Assembly (NCBI GenBank): GCA_021155145.1
Contig: JAJNPX010000507.1
Location: forward strand, 1 to 7,364
From: Acidisarcina sp.
GTDB lineage: Bacteria; Acidobacteriota; Blastocatellia; Pyrinomonadales; Pyrinomonadaceae
Length of the DNA stretch: 7,364 nt
Direction: 5' to 3'
Every line of letters begins with the position of its first letter. Within the stretch, counting starts at the first letter, position 1. The notes beneath the pieces are model-generated. The model saw only the letters and a program-made list of their open reading frames with translations. It was not told where the DNA came from and searched no databases. The translations under genes were made by a program, and so were the position numbers. Shown here one piece after another: positions 5,583 through 7,364 of the stretch.

Positions 5583-6377
5583 CTAGACAAAGACCGTCTC
5601 CCGCACCGTTTCTATCAGGCCGGACTTGGCGGCCAATTTGAAAAAACGCTCCATACCGGCCCGCATCGAATCGTCGGGCGAATACGAGATATTCTCGGAA
5701 AGATAGATAAGCATCTCTTCTTTTCCGAGGCCTATCTCGCCTTGATAATTTGCTGCGATCTCAGAAAGGTGTTCGAGGCCCTCGTCACGGGCGGCGGCGA
5801 AATGGATAGGGCTTTGGTCCCGCCGCGTCATCCACATCGCAAAGATAAAACCGAGGCCGGTGTGTTCGTGCCATACCTCTGCGAGGTCGAACACTTTTAC
5901 GGCCGGATCGGCCGATCGCGATAAGGCAAGTGCGGGGTCGCCGATAATGAGTGCGGCGTCGGATTCGGCGAGCATCGAATTGATATCAGGCGCGGAATCG
6001 CGCCACGCGGGCTCGAAGCCGAGAAACTCGCGAAAGACAATTTTTGTTAGGACAACTGAAGTACGCGACGACGTGTCGAGCGAGACCGAGCGGACATCCG
6101 CGAGGTCCGCTCCGCGGGTAACAAGGCAAACGCTGCGGACGCGCTCGCGAGCCCCGACGCAGACGTCTCGGACGAGCTTTACCCCGTCGATGAACTGCGA
6201 CGCGATAACGGGCACGAGCGCGGCATCCACGCGATCCTGAGCGAGCAGCTCAGCAGAACGCGCCGGAGCATTGTCGAGAATGATCTCGACCTTCCCGTGG
6301 TTTGCGCCGTAGAGAAAGCTCCATACTAGCGGGGCCGTATTCGAATAGCTCGATGCGGAAATGCGAGGTGTATTCAT
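5583..6377 (-). CDS. mqnA: Chorismate dehydratase MqnA
   Basis: This 264-residue protein matches the periplasmic-binding-protein-like fold of MqnA, which removes water from chorismate to give 3-[(1-carboxyvinyl)oxy]benzoate, the first step of futalosine-type menaquinone synthesis. Visible hallmarks are the N-terminal ISASSYSNTAPL (6-17), LVPVIAS (54-60), SVSLDTSSRTSVVLTKIV (97-114) and AALIIGDPAL (141-150). Asn13 and Ser82 are each four residues short of Asn17 and Ser86, which I recall as important in characterised MqnA enzymes, so they probably correspond. No signal peptide is seen, as expected for a cytosolic enzyme. ATG at 6377 is three bases after the stop of the upstream GNAT gene. A weak SD-like GGGTGA overlaps that stop, pointing to translational coupling. 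The gene converges with the membrane microprotein. Confidence 0.93.
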   Translation of the reverse strand: MNTPRISASSYSNTAPLVWSFLYGANHGKVEIILDNAPARSAELLAQDRVDAALVPVIASQFIDGVKLVRDVCVGARERVRSVCLVTRGADLADVRSVSLDTSSRTSVVLTKIVFREFLGFEPAWRDSAPDINSMLAESDAALIIGDPALALSRSADPAVKVFDLAEVWHEHTGLGFIFAMWMTRRDQSPIHFAAARDEGLEHLSEIAANYQGEIGLGKEEMLIYLSENISYSPDDSMRAGMERFFKLAAKSGLIETVRETVFV

Positions 6378-6380
6378 CGG

Positions 6381-6668
6381 TCACCCGCCGAAAACGTCAG
6401 CATACTCCTCAGAGTTTTGGAGCTTGCGAAGTGCGAACGGGCAGGTCGCGTAGATCTTAAGGCCTTTTTCCCGTGCATATTTTACGGCTTCGGCAAGCAG
6501 TTTATCGCCCACCTTTTGTCCGCGAAGGGTTTCATCTACCTCGGTGTGGTCGATTATAAAACCGGTCGTGCCGGCGGTCGTGTAGGTCATCTCAGCAAGG
6601 CGTTTGCCGTCCTCGCCGCGAATAAGGAATCCGCCCCGGCCGCCTTTTTCAACGTGTTTTATCTCCAT
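6381..6668 (-). CDS. Small GNAT N-acetyltransferase (YjdJ-like, COG2388)
   Basis: This 95-residue protein is a minimal GNAT domain of the YjdJ/COG2388 type. Family hallmarks are the start MEIKHVEKGGRGGFLI, KRLAEMTYT, IIDHTEVDETLRGQKVGDKLL (39-58), AVKYAREKGLKI (61-72) and CPFA (76-79). The acetyl-CoA phosphate loop is RGQKVGDKL, where relatives usually have RGQGVG; Lys52 replaces one glycine, which may weaken cofactor binding or simply be a variant. The acceptor is unknown. I place the start at ATG 6668 because the family normally begins M-E-[IV]-K; an in-frame TTG at 6686 would add six residues unlike the family. No SD is obvious. It is the first gene of a two-gene unit with mqnA three bases on, and it is divergent from the cyclase across 80 bases. 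Confidence 0.9.
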   Translation of the reverse strand: MEIKHVEKGGRGGFLIRGEDGKRLAEMTYTTAGTTGFIIDHTEVDETLRGQKVGDKLLAEAVKYAREKGLKIYATCPFALRKLQNSEEYADVFGG

Positions 6669-6681
6669 AAGAATAGTTTCA

Positions 6682-6705
6682 CGCAAAGCCGCGAAGTTCG
6701 CAAAA
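6682..6705 (-). repeat. Iterated TTTGCG-type short repeats
   Basis: Three near-identical heptamers, CGCAAAG (6682-6688), CGCGAAG (6690-6696) and CGCAAAA (6699-6705), recur at 8-9 base spacing; on the minus strand they read TTTTGCG, CTTCGCG, CTTTGCG. They fill the gap between the divergent GNAT and cyclase starts, and the first copy touches the alternative TTG start of the GNAT gene. Similar TTTGCG iterations occur between genes in various environmental bacteria (from memory). Function unknown; binding sites for a regulator or a dispersed repeat are possible. Confidence 0.45.
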
Positions 6706-6712
6706 TCGATTC

Positions 6713-6742
6713 TTGTTGAAAGGCAAGGGCGTGGATTATTCT
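6713..6742 (+). promoter_or_regulatory. Candidate promoter for a leaderless cyclase mRNA
   Basis: TTGTTG (6713-6718) and TATTCT (6737-6742) are separated by 18 bases. The ATG at 6749 follows six bases after the -10, the same spacing as at the glycosyltransferase gene. No SD precedes the ATG. Both boxes are only partial consensus matches (four of six each). Confidence 0.4.
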
Positions 6743-6748
6743 TCTTGC

Positions 6749-7364
6749 ATGGCGATATACGATGTCACGGTGGCGATCAGTGAGAGTGTTCCGATCTACG
6801 AGGGCGATCCCAAGGTGAAGATCGACACTTTCGTTTCGATCGCGAAAGGTGCGGCGGCGAATGTCTCGAATGTCTGTTTTGGAGCGCATACCGGAACGCA
6901 CGTTGACGCGCCGAATCATTTTATCGACGGCACGCGAACGGTCGATGAACTGGATATCGAGAAACTTATCGGGCGATGCATCGTGGTCGGGGTTCCCGCA
7001 GACGTTATCGCGATCGGACCCGAACATTTGCCCGATCTCAGCGGCGTCGAGCGGATCGTTTTTAAGACCCGGAACTCTGCGTTTTGGAACACACCCGAAG
7101 ACGGTTTTCGTACCGATTTTACCTACATTACGCCTGCAACGGCAAAGACACTTGCCGAGGCAGGCATAAAGCTCGTCGGCATCGATTATCTTTCGATCGA
7201 GGCACCCGGTGCCGACGGACATCCCGTCCATATTACCTTACTCGAAAAAGAGATCGTGATTCTGGAAGGCCTCGATCTGCGTGAGGTCGCTGCGGGAGAA
7301 TACGAACTGATCTGTCTTCCTCTGAAATATGTCGGCGGAACGGGCGACGGAGCACCGGCGCGGA
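6749..7364 (+). CDS. Cyclase family metal-dependent hydrolase (kynurenine formamidase-like), 3' end missing
   Basis: The gene runs off the window after 205 complete codons. The protein starts MAIYDVTVAISESVPIYEGDP, as cyclase-family proteins do. The signature HTGTHVDAPNHF (47-58) gives likely metal ligands His47, His51 and Asp53, with His57 as a candidate catalytic base. His161 and Glu173 (in VHITLLEKEIVILEGL) fit the later ligand positions of kynurenine formamidase relatives. LVGIDYLSIEAPGADGHPVH (142-161) and the closing GGTGDGAPAR are typical, and family members usually end a few residues after this, so little is missing. The family hydrolyses amides or esters such as N-formylkynurenine, but no other tryptophan-catabolism gene is present, so the substrate is open. 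An in-frame GTG at 6731 is possible, but the ATG fits both the family and the -10 box. Confidence 0.88.
   Translation, partial: MAIYDVTVAISESVPIYEGDPKVKIDTFVSIAKGAAANVSNVCFGAHTGTHVDAPNHFIDGTRTVDELDIEKLIGRCIVVGVPADVIAIGPEHLPDLSGVERIVFKTRNSAFWNTPEDGFRTDFTYITPATAKTLAEAGIKLVGIDYLSIEAPGADGHPVHITLLEKEIVILEGLDLREVAAGEYELICLPLKYVGGTGDGAPAR

Noticed and set aside
6659..7231. Minus-strand open frame of 190 codons over the cyclase gene
   Set aside because: Antisense to the HTGTHVDAP metal site of the cyclase; Arg- and Asp-rich translation typical of a shadow frame.
1..7364. Search for tRNA, rRNA, CRISPR arrays, transposases and long direct repeats
   Set aside because: No cloverleaf, no regularly spaced repeat-spacer pattern and no transposase motifs were recognised on either strand.

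Overview
The window holds seven well-supported protein-coding genes, one very small membrane-protein gene and one probable gene remnant. No rRNA, tRNA, CRISPR array or transposase was found. It looks like the chromosome of a free-living bacterium with moderately high GC, roughly 55% by eye. The two most diagnostic genes, mqnC and mqnA, belong to the futalosine route to menaquinone, so the organism probably makes menaquinone without the classical Men enzymes. The general character suggests Acidobacteriota, perhaps Blastocatellia/Pyrinomonadales: scattered mqn genes, a class V aminotransferase with a Tat-like leader, a DUF4329 domain, and many starts without a Shine-Dalgarno (SD) sequence. That placement is an impression, not something the sequence proves.

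Layout. Positions 180-596 (minus) encode a small stand-alone DUF4329 protein with a complete JAMM zinc-protease signature. A GC-rich hairpin followed by a T run lies downstream of it. The next 200 bases carry no convincing gene, but they include coding-like sequence in the same frame, cut by stops. Positions 799-2046 (plus) encode an orphan GT-A glycosyltransferase-like protein whose ATG sits six bases after a perfect TATAAT, so the mRNA is probably leaderless. Facing it at 2089-3387 (minus) is a PLP-dependent class V aminotransferase. Upstream of that on the same strand is mqnC (3476-4651).

mqnC is divergent from a plus-strand DUF1905/YdeI-type gene at 4816-5334. Before that gene lies an overlapping 72-codon frame (4674-4892) whose first ~30 residues resemble the start of the DUF1905 protein, which suggests a truncated tandem copy. 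The two directions appear to share overlapping -10 elements. Positions 5478-5579 (plus) encode a 33-residue single-pass membrane peptide with an almost ideal SD. It ends three bases from the convergent mqnA stop.

A small GNAT acetyltransferase (6381-6668) and mqnA (5583-6377) form a tight minus-strand pair three bases apart. At 6749 a metal-dependent cyclase (kynurenine formamidase-like) starts on the plus strand and runs off the window with probably only a few codons missing.

How the genes fit together. MqnA makes 3-[(1-carboxyvinyl)oxy]benzoate from chorismate, and MqnC cyclises dehypoxanthine futalosine later in the same pathway. The other mqn genes are not here and the two present lie on separate transcripts. 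The remaining genes look like unrelated housekeeping or accessory functions. I see no convincing new multi-gene system. The most interesting items are the JAMM mini-protein, the membrane microprotein, the duplicated DUF1905 head with overlapping divergent promoters, and the repeated leaderless-promoter geometry.
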